Assembly (NCBI GenBank): GCA_046316025.1
Contig: JBKCXU010000033.1
Coordinates: 1 to 35,117, forward strand
DNA length: 35,117 bases
DNA from: JAJTHJ01 sp046316025
Lineage (GTDB): Bacteria > Pseudomonadota > Gammaproteobacteria > Burkholderiales > Burkholderiaceae_F
Direction: 5' to 3'
Of this stretch, positions 1-8,577 are shown piece after piece. Each line of letters begins with the position of its first letter. Within the stretch, counting starts at the first letter, position 1. Below the pieces are notes generated by a model, which worked only from the letters and a program-made list of their open reading frames with translations, was not told where the DNA came from and made no database searches. Both the position numbers and the translations under genes were made by a program.

Positions 1-54
1 CCCTACCATCGCTTCGATCGACCCGTCAAAGGCAAGCCGCAGGTGTACGACTAA
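1..54 (+). CDS. C-terminal end of an upstream gene, partial, unidentified
   Basis: Frame 1 is open from the window edge and ends in TAA after 17 codons (PYHRFDRPVKGKPQVYD). The composition is compatible with a real protein tail, but it is too short to assign a family. Frame 3 is also open from the edge and runs to TGA at 102-104, ending LGHTDVIKVYDER, so the true reading frame is not certain. The two candidate ends lie in the two copies of a local duplication: copy 1 has TAA where copy 2 has GAA. The original gene may therefore have ended ...VYDER, with copy 1 now stopping three codons earlier. Confidence 0.35.
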   Translation, partial: PYHRFDRPVKGKPQVYD

Positions 55-107
55 CGCTGAGACTCGGTCACACCGACGTCATCAAGGTGTACGACGAACG
101 CTGAGAC
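41..107. repeat. Direct repeat, 23-base unit spaced 44 bases apart
   Basis: Bases 41-63 and 85-107 are 23-mers that agree at 22 positions (AGGTGTACGAC, then T or G, then AACGCTGAGAC). The single difference, T at 52 versus G at 96, creates the TAA stop of the upstream frame in the first copy. It looks like a short tandem duplication at the 3' end of the upstream gene. Confidence 0.8.
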
Positions 108-112
108 CTGCC

Positions 113-193
113 CGATCACCGATCACCGATCACCGATCACCGATCACCGATCACCGATCACCGATCACCGATCACCGATCACCGATCACCGAT
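113..193. repeat. Heptamer tandem array (CGATCAC) x about 11.5
   Basis: Eleven perfect uninterrupted copies of CGATCAC plus a partial CGAT. The unit is seven bases, so changes in copy number would shift any frame and rotate DNA phasing. The array ends directly at a TACAAT hexamer and 48 bases before the start of the COG0523 GTPase gene. The same heptamer recurs, in both orientations, at the hslV/hslU junction (4504-4585). Perfect identity between copies suggests recent expansion by slippage. It is not a CRISPR: there are no spacers. Confidence 0.95.
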
Positions 194-198
194 ACAAT
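193..198 (+). promoter_or_regulatory. Possible -10 element (TACAAT) for the GTPase operon
   Basis: TACAAT matches the sigma-70 -10 consensus at five of six positions and sits at the downstream edge of the heptamer array. At 17-18 base spacing the -35 would lie inside the array, where no good match to TTGACA exists. If this promoter is used, the repeats supply its upstream half. Identified by eye only. Confidence 0.35.
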
Positions 199-241
199 CC
201 GCGGCCCTTTTTCCCGGCGGCCCGCCGCGAGCGAACGCCCG

Positions 242-1330
<1,089 letters not shown>

Positions 1331-1367
1331 GCGGACTCCGGCTCAGCCAAGAAGGAAGACACATACC

Positions 1368-2270
1368 ATGGCAAGCAAAGCAAAGCCCGCTGCCCGCCAG
1401 ACGGCCAAGACAGCGTCCAAGGTAAAGGCGCCAGCCGCCGGCAAGCCCTCGCCGCAGAAGAAGGTCGCTACGGCCAAAAAATCGGCAGCGACCAGGAAGC
1501 CGGCGCCCATGAAGAAGGCTGCGCCCACAGCCGTTAAGGGAGGGACAGCGAAAAAGGCTGCCCCGGCGCGCCCGGCTGCGGCACCGACCAAGAAGGCGGC
1601 TGTCGCCAAGGCCGTCAAGGCGGCGCCGGCGGCGCGGGCGGACAAGGCGGCCAAGCCCGCAGGCAAGGCAGCCACGGCCCCCGCCGCGGTTGCCGCCGCG
1701 CCGTCGAAGGCCTTGTCGCGGCAGGCCGGCGCCGCGCCCAGCCCGCTGGCGCCGGAGCGCAGTGCGTCCGTGCCCAATGCGCGCGACGTCGCTGCGGCGC
1801 ACGAGTACCTGCTGGCCCGTACGGCCAGCCGCAGCGGCGAGCCTGTGTTCGTCGACGGCCGCCGCCTGCCCACCGAGGGCGAGTTGCTGACCATGGGCGA
1901 GGCCGAGTACATGAACGCGGCACAGCTCGCCTTCTTCAAGCATCGCTTGCAGCAAATGGCGCGCGACCTCACCGCCAACGCCGAGGAAACGACCGAGCAC
2001 CTGCGCGAGACCGTGGTCGTGCCCGACCCGGCCGATCGCGCCACCATCGAAGAAGAACACGCCTTGGAACTGCGCACCCGCGACCGCGAGCGCAAGCTGC
2101 TGAAGAAAGTGCAGGATGCCCTGCAGCGGATCGACAGCGGCGAGTACGGCTTCTGCGAAGAAACGGGCGACCCCATCGGCATCCCGCGCCTGCTGGCACG
2201 GCCGACGGCCACGCTGTCGCTGGAAGCGCAACAGCGGCGCGAATTGAAGCAGAAGCTCTTTGGCGATTGA
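1368..2270 (+). CDS. dksA: DksA/TraR-family RNA polymerase-binding regulator with Lys/Ala-rich N-terminal tail
   Basis: Protein of 300 residues. Roughly the last 150 are DksA: they keep the coiled-coil tip DPADRA (the DxxDxA motif needed for action in the polymerase secondary channel), a conserved RDRERKLLKK helix and the C-terminal GIPRLLARPTATL segment. DksA works with ppGpp to reset transcription under starvation. The zinc finger is degenerate: of the four cysteines of the E. coli protein only the first remains (FCEET, Cys263), with Thr, Ser and Ala at the other three places. DksA proteins with this single-Cys pattern are known and functional in other proteobacteria, so loss of function is not implied. 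The first 120 or so residues are a low-complexity Lys/Ala/Pro tail like histone H1, about twice the usual DksA length overall, probably binding DNA or RNA. A good Shine-Dalgarno (GAAGGAAG, 1351-1358) fixes the start. Confidence 0.92.
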   Translation: MASKAKPAARQTAKTASKVKAPAAGKPSPQKKVATAKKSAATRKPAPMKKAAPTAVKGGTAKKAAPARPAAAPTKKAAVAKAVKAAPAARADKAAKPAGKAATAPAAVAAAPSKALSRQAGAAPSPLAPERSASVPNARDVAAAHEYLLARTASRSGEPVFVDGRRLPTEGELLTMGEAEYMNAAQLAFFKHRLQQMARDLTANAEETTEHLRETVVVPDPADRATIEEEHALELRTRDRERKLLKKVQDALQRIDSGEYGFCEETGDPIGIPRLLARPTATLSLEAQQRRELKQKLFGD

Positions 2271-2448
2271 GGGTGCGCTCGCCGCGCGCTTGATGCACCC
2301 GCTGCGGGCTTTGGGCAAGGCAGTCCTGCGCCGCAGCGGTTGTATAGTGACCCGTCGAGCGTCGGTCGTCTGTCGGCGGTTCGTTTGCGGCCGAGGTCCT
2401 CGTCCGACTTCACGGTAGCGTCCCGAAGCTCCCCGAAAGCCATCCGCG

Positions 2449-3882
2449 GTGGTCTTCTCTCTTTTCAAAAAAGCGCCAAAGCCCGCGCCGGGGCAAACCC
2501 CGAAGCGCAGTTCGGCCTCGCCCTCCGCTGCCGGTAAGCAAACCAAGCTCTCGCCGCCGGCGGGAGCCTGGAGCAACACGCGGTTGGGAACTGAGCGCAA
2601 GCCCAGCGTCACCGATGCGAAACGCGCACGGGCCCGTGAAACCTCGGCCAAGATCGACCAGATCGAGTCCGAAATGGCGCGCGACTTGGGCACTGCGGTC
2701 GACGGGCCTGCGACGGGGGCTCACCGCTCGGCGCGCGGCGGTGTCGCCCCGCGCGCCGAGGCGGGCCGCCGCGGCCCGAGCACGGAGCGCGCCGGCGACG
2801 AGTTCGGCGAAAGCACAGACGGCTTCATGGGCCGCGCCAACGCGATCGAGATCACCAATCTTGGCTCTGGCCCGGTGATCGACGAGGCGGCAATCTTGTT
2901 TGCCCACGGCCAGGACGCATCGGCCGAGGCCGCGCTGCGCAAAGGCATTGCGGAAAACGCATTCGGCGACTCGCCGCGCACCGGCTGGCTCATGCTGCTG
3001 GAGATACTCAATCAGCGCGACGATCGCGCCGGCTTCGAACTGGCGGCGCAACAGTATGCCAAGCGCTTTCAGCACGCTGCGCCGGCCTGGCACCGCTACC
3101 CGCCCCTGGCGGGGCAGACCGTTGCCCAGGATGCTCCGTCGGCGAAGCGCGCCGTCGCGGTTCGACTGCCCGAGGTTGTCGACGGCGGCGTGATACCTGC
3201 TCTGGAACGCTTGAAGGCGCAGGCGGCCGAGCATCGCGCCTTGGCGCTCGATGCGAGCGAGGTGCGCGGTATCGACGCGTCGGGCGCCGAGTTGCTGCTG
3301 CGCGTGCTGGCCGCGTTCCAGCGGGCACCGCACAGTCTGACGATTTATGGCGCGCCCGCCCTGGCGACGGCACTGCGTGCGGCCGTACAGAGCGGCCGCC
3401 GCGACCCCTCCGACGCGTGCTGGTTGTTGCGGCTCGAGCTGCTGCGTATCGCCGGCCAGTCGGCCGCCTTCGACGACGTGGCGATCGAGTATTGCCTGAC
3501 CTACGAGGTGTCGCCCCCGGCGTGGGAGCCGGCCGCGCCGAATCTAGGCCTGGGAGCCGGCGCAGCACCCGCGGCTCCAGCGCCCGCTGCGCCCGTGGCC
3601 GTGTCGAGTGGGCCGCTGCACTGGACCGGCGTTATCGAAGGCGAGGGCGACCCCTGGCTCGCTGCGCTCGCAGAACAGGCTCGCGGTGGGAAAGACCTGA
3701 CCGTCGATTGTCTTCATCTGCGACGGATCGAGTTTGCGGCGGCCTCGGCGCTCCTGGGCCTCGCCGTGCGATTGAAGCAGTCGGGGGTTACGGTGCGGCT
3801 GAACGATCCGAACCCCCTGGTCACGGCGCTGCTGCACATGCTGGGCGTCGGCGAAGTCGCAGAACTGCATGGGCGCCGCTAG
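2449..3882 (+). CDS. Protein with two STAS-like domains, function unknown
   Basis: Protein of 477 residues starting at GTG (MVFSLFKKAPKP). The N-terminal 100 residues are basic and Pro/Ala-rich, probably disordered. Two STAS-like (sulfate transporter/anti-sigma antagonist) folds can be made out, at about 235-320 (ALALDASEVRGIDASGAELL) and at about 385-475 (LTVDCLHLRRIEFAAASALLG), separated by an Ala/Pro linker. Each has the beta-strand, loop and helix spacing around the position phosphorylated in SpoIIAA-type proteins; the first has Ser in the loop (DASGAE). This suggests a scaffold or a switch in a partner-binding system, but no partner kinase or phosphatase is nearby. A TATAGT -10-like hexamer lies at 2343-2348, about 100 bases upstream, without a clear -35. 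It sits between dksA and hslV, apparently a conserved neighbourhood in betaproteobacteria (from memory, not searched). Confidence 0.7.
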   Translation: MVFSLFKKAPKPAPGQTPKRSSASPSAAGKQTKLSPPAGAWSNTRLGTERKPSVTDAKRARARETSAKIDQIESEMARDLGTAVDGPATGAHRSARGGVAPRAEAGRRGPSTERAGDEFGESTDGFMGRANAIEITNLGSGPVIDEAAILFAHGQDASAEAALRKGIAENAFGDSPRTGWLMLLEILNQRDDRAGFELAAQQYAKRFQHAAPAWHRYPPLAGQTVAQDAPSAKRAVAVRLPEVVDGGVIPALERLKAQAAEHRALALDASEVRGIDASGAELLLRVLAAFQRAPHSLTIYGAPALATALRAAVQSGRRDPSDACWLLRLELLRIAGQSAAFDDVAIEYCLTYEVSPPAWEPAAPNLGLGAGAAPAAPAPAAPVAVSSGPLHWTGVIEGEGDPWLAALAEQARGGKDLTVDCLHLRRIEFAAASALLGLAVRLKQSGVTVRLNDPNPLVTALLHMLGVGEVAELHGRR

Positions 3883-3979
3883 CAGAGCCGGGCAGCGCAG
3901 CTGCGTGCGCCGCTGCTATGCGTCGGCCGGCACGCCGCCGCGCCCTTGAAGACGGCGACGGCGACGCAAGATTCAAGCG

Positions 3980-4522
3980 ATGGAAAGCTTTCACGGCACC
4001 ACCATCCTTTCCGCCCGCCGCGGGCCGCAGGTGGCGATGGGCGGCGACGGCCAGGTCACCCTCGGCAATATCGTCGTCAAGCACAGCGCGCGCAAGGTGC
4101 GGCGCCTGTATCACGACCGCATTCTGGCGGGGTTCGCCGGCGCCACGGCCGATGCCTTCACGCTGTTCGAGCGCTTCGAAGCCAAACTCGAAAAGCACCA
4201 GGGCAACCTGCTGCGCTCGGCCGTCGAGCTGGCCAAGGACTGGCGCACCGACCGCATCCTGCGCCGGCTGGAGGCGATGCTGGCGGTGGCCGACCGCGAA
4301 ACCTCGCTCATCATCACCGGCAACGGCGACGTGCTCGAACCCGAGGGCGGCCTGATCGCCATCGGCTCCGGCGGCCCCTATGCACAGGCGGCGGCGCGTG
4401 CCCTGCTCGACCATACCGAACTCGCCCCCGCAGCGGTGGTCAAGCAGGCGCTCGTCATCGCCGGCGACCTGTGCATCTACACCAACCAGTCGCACACCAT
4501 TGAGGTGATCGGTGACCAGTGA
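3980..4522 (+). CDS. hslV: ATP-dependent protease subunit HslV
   Basis: Threonine peptidase of the HslUV (ClpQY) two-component protease, an N-terminal nucleophile hydrolase of the proteasome beta fold that forms double hexamers in the cytoplasm. At 180 residues it has the normal family length. The protein begins MESFHGTTILS, so the catalytic Thr7 is exposed only after removal of a six-residue propeptide; betaproteobacterial HslV typically has this extension whereas E. coli HslV starts at MTT. Conserved GGDGQVTLG, RKVRRL, GFAGATADAF and AIGSGGPYAQAAARAL are all present. The last residues (EVIGDQ) are encoded inside the heptamer repeat region, so the tail after HTIEV is probably altered by the repeat insertion. 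A CTTGAAG hexamer-like element resembling a sigma-32 -35 lies about 35 bases upstream, but no matching -10 was found. Confidence 0.96.
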   Translation: MESFHGTTILSARRGPQVAMGGDGQVTLGNIVVKHSARKVRRLYHDRILAGFAGATADAFTLFERFEAKLEKHQGNLLRSAVELAKDWRTDRILRRLEAMLAVADRETSLIITGNGDVLEPEGGLIAIGSGGPYAQAAARALLDHTELAPAAVVKQALVIAGDLCIYTNQSHTIEVIGDQ

Positions 4523-4570
4523 TCGGTGATCGGCTTACCGCCCCTTCGCCTGCAACCGATCACCGATCAC
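4519..4570. repeat. Inverted heptamer repeats between hslV and hslU, 15-bp stem
   Basis: Bases 4519-4533 (GTGATCGGTGATCGG) are the perfect reverse complement of 4556-4570, with a 22-base loop. The arms are made of the CGATCAC heptamer found upstream of the GTPase gene, and further degenerate copies flank them (4504-4518 and 4571-4585). The hairpin contains the hslV stop codon and ends 18 bases before the hslU start, so in the mRNA it could affect termination, stability or hslU translation. Confidence 0.85.
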
Positions 4571-4588
4571 CGACCGCCGATCACTGCC

Positions 4589-5917
4589 ATGATGACTCCC
4601 CGCGAAATCGTCTCCGAACTGGACAAGCACATCGTCGGCCAGGACCGGGCCAAGCGGGCGGTGGCGGTGGCGCTGCGCAATCGCTGGCGGCGGCGGCAGG
4701 TGGGCGAGCCGCTGCAAACCGAGATCACGCCGAAGAACATCCTGATGATCGGCCCCACGGGCGTGGGCAAGACCGAGATCGCGCGCCGGCTGGCGCGGCT
4801 GGCCGACGCGCCCTTCGTCAAGGTCGAGGCCACCAAGTTCACCGAGGTGGGTTATGTCGGCCGCGACGTGGACACCATCGTGCGCGACCTCGTCGACGTG
4901 GCGGTCAAGCAGGCGCGCGAGGCCGAGATGAAGAAGGTGCGCGCCCAGGCCGAGGACGCCGCCGAAGACCGCATCCTCGACATGCTGGTCGGGCCGGCCC
5001 CGCGCGAAGCGGGCTTCGTCGATACGCAGCCGGCGGCGTCGTCCGAGACGCGGCAGAAGTTCCGCAAGCGGCTGCGCGAAGGGCAACTGGACGAGCACGA
5101 GATCGAGCTCGAACTCGCCGCCACGCCGGCGCAGATGGAAGTGCTGGCCCCGCCCGGGATGGAGGAGTTGACGCAGCAGTTGCAGTCGATGTTCGCCAAC
5201 CTCGGCCGCGAGCGGCGGCGCCTGCGCAAGCTCAAGGTGCGCGAAGCGTTCAAGTTGCTCGTCGACGAAGAAGCCGCGCGCCGCGTCAACGAAGAGGAGT
5301 TGAAGAGCGCGGCGCTCGCCAACGTCGAGCACAACGGCATCGTCTTCCTCGACGAGATCGACAAGATCGCCGCCCGCTCCGAAGTGCAGGGCGCCGACGT
5401 CTCACGCCAGGGCGTGCAGCGCGACCTGCTGCCGCTGGTCGAAGGCACCAGCGTCAACACCAAATACGGGATGGTCAAGACCGACCACATCCTGTTCATC
5501 GCCAGCGGCGCGTTTCACTACGCCAAGCCGAGCGATTTGATCCCGGAGTTGCAAGGGCGCTTTCCGATCCGCGTCGAGTTGGAGTCGCTGTCGGTGGAGG
5601 ATTTCGAACGCATCCTGACGGCCACCGACGCCTGCCTCACGCGCCAGTACGAAGCGCTGCTTGCCACCGACGGCGTGACGCTTCAGTTCACCGCCGACGG
5701 CGTGACGCGGCTGGCGCAAATCGCCTTCGCGGTCAACGAGAAGACCGAAAACATCGGCGCACGCCGCCTGTACACGGTGATGGAAAAGCTGCTGGAGCAG
5801 ATAGCCTTCGATGCCGGCAGCGGCGTGTCGACGCAGCTCGTCGTCGATGCCGCCTATGTCGATGCGCGCCTGGCCGAACTCGCCCGCAACGAAGACCTGG
5901 CGCGCTACGTCCTTTGA
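4589..5917 (+). CDS. hslU: ATP-dependent protease ATPase subunit HslU
   Basis: AAA+ unfoldase that feeds substrates to HslV. The start at 4589 gives 442 residues beginning MMTPREIVSELDKHIVGQD, the standard HslU N-terminus. A GTG at 4526 in the same frame would add 21 residues translated from the repeat DNA and is unlikely. Visible motifs are Walker A GPTGVGKTE (about 54-62), the pore-loop region FTEVGYVGRD with its GYVG motif, Walker B IVFLDEIDK, the sensor-containing FIASGAFH, and the C-terminal ARRLYTVMEKLLE. The variable I domain lies between roughly residues 110 and 240. There is no clear Shine-Dalgarno; translation may depend on coupling to hslV across the inverted repeat. It is convergent with the Mrr-like pseudogene, 24 bases away. 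Confidence 0.96.
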   Translation: MMTPREIVSELDKHIVGQDRAKRAVAVALRNRWRRRQVGEPLQTEITPKNILMIGPTGVGKTEIARRLARLADAPFVKVEATKFTEVGYVGRDVDTIVRDLVDVAVKQAREAEMKKVRAQAEDAAEDRILDMLVGPAPREAGFVDTQPAASSETRQKFRKRLREGQLDEHEIELELAATPAQMEVLAPPGMEELTQQLQSMFANLGRERRRLRKLKVREAFKLLVDEEAARRVNEEELKSAALANVEHNGIVFLDEIDKIAARSEVQGADVSRQGVQRDLLPLVEGTSVNTKYGMVKTDHILFIASGAFHYAKPSDLIPELQGRFPIRVELESLSVEDFERILTATDACLTRQYEALLATDGVTLQFTADGVTRLAQIAFAVNEKTENIGARRLYTVMEKLLEQIAFDAGSGVSTQLVVDAAYVDARLAELARNEDLARYVL

Positions 5918-5941
5918 TTGGCGGCGGCAGCGCGGCGCCGT

Positions 5942-6838
5942 TCAGCCGGCTGCGGCGATCTGCGTCTGGCGCGACGCGCGCGCGCGCACCGCGCCGATGA
6001 TGCGGGCGGCGATGCGTGGGTCGAGACGGCCCAACTCGGCCTCCAGGCGGGCGCGATTCAGCACTCGCGCCCCCTTGCGTGCGTCGGCCTGCGGATCGAT
6101 CTCCGCCTCGGTCAGCACGAGCACGCGGCTGACGCCGACCGCCCGCGCGCGCACCAGCCATTCATCGATCAGAGCGCCATCCAGCGTCTGCCGGGTCGCC
6201 TCGATGACGGCGTAGACGCGACGCGGGTCCTAGCGGTGACGCAGCACACAGGTCACCGGCGCCAGGGCGGGCGACACCGCCGAACTGCGGTAGCCGCGCG
6301 CCTCGTACCAGGCCAGCGCCAGATCGCGCAGCGACGCGCCGGCCAGAAGATCGGGCAGCGTCGGACGAGGCGTGGCCGCCTTGGATGCCGATGCGCGCAG
6401 CGGCGGTGACGGCGGCAATGTCGGTACGGTGACTGGCCCGCTGAGCGGCGCCGTCGCGTTGACCGCTGGCGCCGCTGCCGGCCCTGAGTAGATGTTGGTC
6501 GGTGCGTCGAGTACGTCGCGCGTTTCGGCGGCGACGCGGGGTGGAACGCTCGACAGCAGGGCCTCGAGGTCGACCACTTCCGTCATCTCGTCGACTTCGA
6601 TCCCGCCACTGCCGAGCCGCTCGGTGGGACCGAAGTCCGTCACCGGTGCGGCCGCCGCGGTCGTCGTGCGTGCGCGCGTCGTCGCCGTTGCCGGCACTCG
6701 CGGACGGGTTGCACGATCCTTTGGCGAAAGCTGCGGCGCATCTTTTCCGACTCTGCGCCGACGCACGACGATCCACAGCCCGATCAGGAGCAGCAGCGAC
6801 AATCCAGCGGCAGCGAGGATCGGCAGGTCCATTTCCAT
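5942..6838 (-). pseudogene. Membrane-anchored Mrr/restriction endonuclease-like protein, interrupted by in-frame TAG
   Basis: Reading from an ATG at 6838, the protein begins with a transmembrane segment (LPILAAAGLSLLLLIGLWIVV) followed by Arg/Lys residues, a Pro/Ala/Thr-rich linker and a folded region (LRDLALAWYEARGYRSS). It then meets TAG at 6232-6230. Beyond the stop the same frame continues for about 95 codons with clear coding character (DPRRVYAVIEATRQTL, VGVSRVLVLTEAEID, LGRLDPRIAARIIGAVRAR) and a proper stop at 5942. The combined layout resembles the Mrr-like nuclease fold, with core strands either side of the stop. A single C-to-T change of CAG (Gln) or another one-base change would explain it; a sequencing error or read-through is also possible. 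Which catalytic acids are kept cannot be judged. The stop-free downstream frame suggests recent inactivation. Confidence 0.6.
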
Positions 6839-6908
6839 GCGGTAGCGCCAAGCGAAAACGGGCATTGTGGCAGAGGTGTGCTTGCCTGTGCCTGACGGCT
6901 TCGTGGGA

Positions 6909-6944
6909 GCAGCGGGCCGGACGGCGTTGCTGCCGGCCCGCTGC
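6909..6944. repeat. 12-bp inverted repeat upstream of comM
   Basis: GCAGCGGGCCGG at 6909-6920 pairs perfectly with 6933-6944, with a 12-base loop. It is followed at once by TAGAAT (6946-6951), a five-of-six match to a -10 hexamer, 43 bases before the comM start. It may be an operator-like element or simply a hairpin between the divergent genes; no -35 was found at normal spacing. Confidence 0.5.
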
Positions 6945-6993
6945 GTAGAATCTTCCGCGTCTGCCTCTTCAGAGCGCATTGCCGGAGTCGCCC

Positions 6994-8511
6994 ATGTCGC
7001 TTGCCGTGGTTCGCTCGCGTGCGCTGGCAGGCATGACGGCGCCGCCGGTGGCGGTCGAGGTTAATCTGGCCGGCGGCCTGCCGTCGTTTACCCTGGTTGG
7101 GCTGCCCGAGGCCGAGGTCAAGGAGTCGCGCGAGCGGGTGCGCGCGGCGTTGCAGAACTGCGGTTTCGAGTTTCCGGCGCGGCGGATCACGGTCAACCTC
7201 GCCCCGGCCGATCTGCCCAAGGAGTCCGGCCGTTTCGACTTGCCCATCGCCCTGGGCATCCTCGCCGCCAGCGGCCAGTTGCGCGCCGAAGCGCTGCGCG
7301 ACCATGAGTTCGCCGGCGAGTTGTCGCTGACCGGCGCACTGCGGCCGATCCGCGGCGCTTTGGCGATGGCCTACGCGGTGGCCCGCAGCGGCGGCACGCC
7401 GGCCGGATTCGTGCTGCCGCGGGCGAGCGCGGACGAGGCGGCGCGCGTCGAGGGCATTCCAATCTTTGCCGCCGACGACTTGCTGCAAGTCGTTGGCCAC
7501 CTGCACGCCGACAGCGACCCGGCGCGCCGCCTGTCGCCTTATCGGGCGGGTGGCGCGGCGCCGGCGGCGACCTACCCCGACTTCGCCGACGTCAAGGGCC
7601 AGCAGCCGGCCAAGCGTGCGATGCAGATCGCCGCCGCCGGCGGCCACAGCGCCTTGCTGGTTGGCCCGCCCGGCACCGGCAAGACGATGCTGGCGCAGCG
7701 GTTGCCGGGCATCATGCCGCCGCTGTCCGAGGACGAAGCGCTGGAGTCCGCGGCCGTGCTGTCGCTGGCCGGGCAGTTTCGCTCCGAACAGTGGGGTCGC
7801 CGCGTCTTTCGCGCGCCGCACCACACGGCCAGCGGTGTGGCGCTGGTGGGAGGTGGCTCGGCGCCCAAGCCGGGCGAGATCTCGCTCGCCCACCACGGGG
7901 TGCTGTTCCTCGACGAGCTGCCCGAGTTCGACCGTCGCGTGCTGGAGGTGCTGCGCGAGCCGCTGGAGTCTGGGCGGATCACCATCTCGCGCGCGGCGCG
8001 GCAGGCGGACTTTCCGGCGCGCTTTCAACTGATCGCGGCGATGAACCCCTGCCCCTGTGGCTATCTTGGCCACCGCCGCATCGCCTGCCGCTGCACGCCC
8101 GACCAGATCGCCCGCTACCAGGACCGCATCAGCGGCCCGCTGCTCGACCGCATCGACTTGCGCGTGGAAGTGCACGCGCTGCCCGACGACGAGTTGCTCG
8201 CGCTGCCGCGCGGGGAGCACAGCACGCAGATCGCCCCGCGCGTCGCCCAGGCGCGCGAGCGAGCGCTGCGGCGGCAGGGCAAAGCGAATGCCGCGCTCGA
8301 GCCGCCGGAAGTCGAGCAGTTATGCGCGCCAACGCCGGCGGTGCAGTCGCTGCTGCAGGCCGCCGCAGCGCGCCTCGGCTGGTCGGCGCGCGCCTACCAC
8401 CGCGTGCTGCGCGTGGCGCGCAGCATTGCCGATCTGGACGGGGTGGACGAGATCGGCCCGGCGCAGGTTGCCGAGGCGATTCAGTACCGCCGCGGCCTGC
8501 AAGACCGCTGA
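6994..8511 (+). CDS. comM: ComM/YifB-family Mg-chelatase-like AAA+ ATPase
   Basis: Protein of 505 residues, the normal family length. ComM is a hexameric DNA helicase that promotes branch migration during natural transformation in Haemophilus and Acinetobacter; many non-competent bacteria also carry it. Domains in order are an N-terminal Lon-like fold (MSLAVVRSRAL to about 180), then the AAA+ Mg-chelatase module with Walker A GPPGTGKT (224-231) and Walker B VLFLDELPEF. A Cys-rich insert follows (MNPCPCGYLGH, CRC) that is a candidate metal site, then the C-terminal Mg-chelatase domain (AYHRVLRVARSIADLDG). ATG 6994 is preferred over the in-frame TTG at 6979 because it begins the conserved N-terminus and has GGAG at 6984-6987. 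The flanking genes show no other competence functions. Confidence 0.94.
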   Translation: MSLAVVRSRALAGMTAPPVAVEVNLAGGLPSFTLVGLPEAEVKESRERVRAALQNCGFEFPARRITVNLAPADLPKESGRFDLPIALGILAASGQLRAEALRDHEFAGELSLTGALRPIRGALAMAYAVARSGGTPAGFVLPRASADEAARVEGIPIFAADDLLQVVGHLHADSDPARRLSPYRAGGAAPAATYPDFADVKGQQPAKRAMQIAAAGGHSALLVGPPGTGKTMLAQRLPGIMPPLSEDEALESAAVLSLAGQFRSEQWGRRVFRAPHHTASGVALVGGGSAPKPGEISLAHHGVLFLDELPEFDRRVLEVLREPLESGRITISRAARQADFPARFQLIAAMNPCPCGYLGHRRIACRCTPDQIARYQDRISGPLLDRIDLRVEVHALPDDELLALPRGEHSTQIAPRVAQARERALRRQGKANAALEPPEVEQLCAPTPAVQSLLQAAAARLGWSARAYHRVLRVARSIADLDGVDEIGPAQVAEAIQYRRGLQDR

Positions 8512-8518
8512 AGGCGCA

Positions 8519-8552
8519 ACGGGCCGGTGGCGATACGCCGCCACCGGCCCGT
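8519..8552. terminator. Bidirectional terminator-like hairpin between comM and the ABC binding protein gene
   Basis: A perfect 14-bp stem (ACGGGCCGGTGGCG at 8519-8532 with its complement at 8539-8552) and a six-base loop sit between two convergent genes, eight bases after the comM stop and 25 bases past the other gene's stop. There is no long T tract on either side, so it may be an imperfect intrinsic terminator or an mRNA 3'-end stabiliser. Confidence 0.7.
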
Positions 8553-8577
8553 CGAAGCCGTAACGACCGCGCCGCCG

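Noticed and set aside
63..104. Tyrosine recombinase C-terminus (LGH...VYDER)
   Set aside because: The LGH string is suggestive of a XerC-like LGH motif, but the catalytic Tyr region does not follow at normal spacing and the frame lies within a local duplication; not enough sequence to support it.
113..193. CRISPR array
   Set aside because: The repeat units are only seven bases and contiguous, with no spacers and no cas genes.
3941..3979. Heat-shock (sigma-32) promoter ahead of hslV
   Set aside because: Only a CTTGAAG -35-like element is seen; no CCCCAT-type -10 follows at an acceptable distance.
4526..4588. GTG start for hslU at 4526
   Set aside because: It would add 21 residues encoded by the heptamer repeats, absent from any HslU; the conserved N-terminus begins at 4589.
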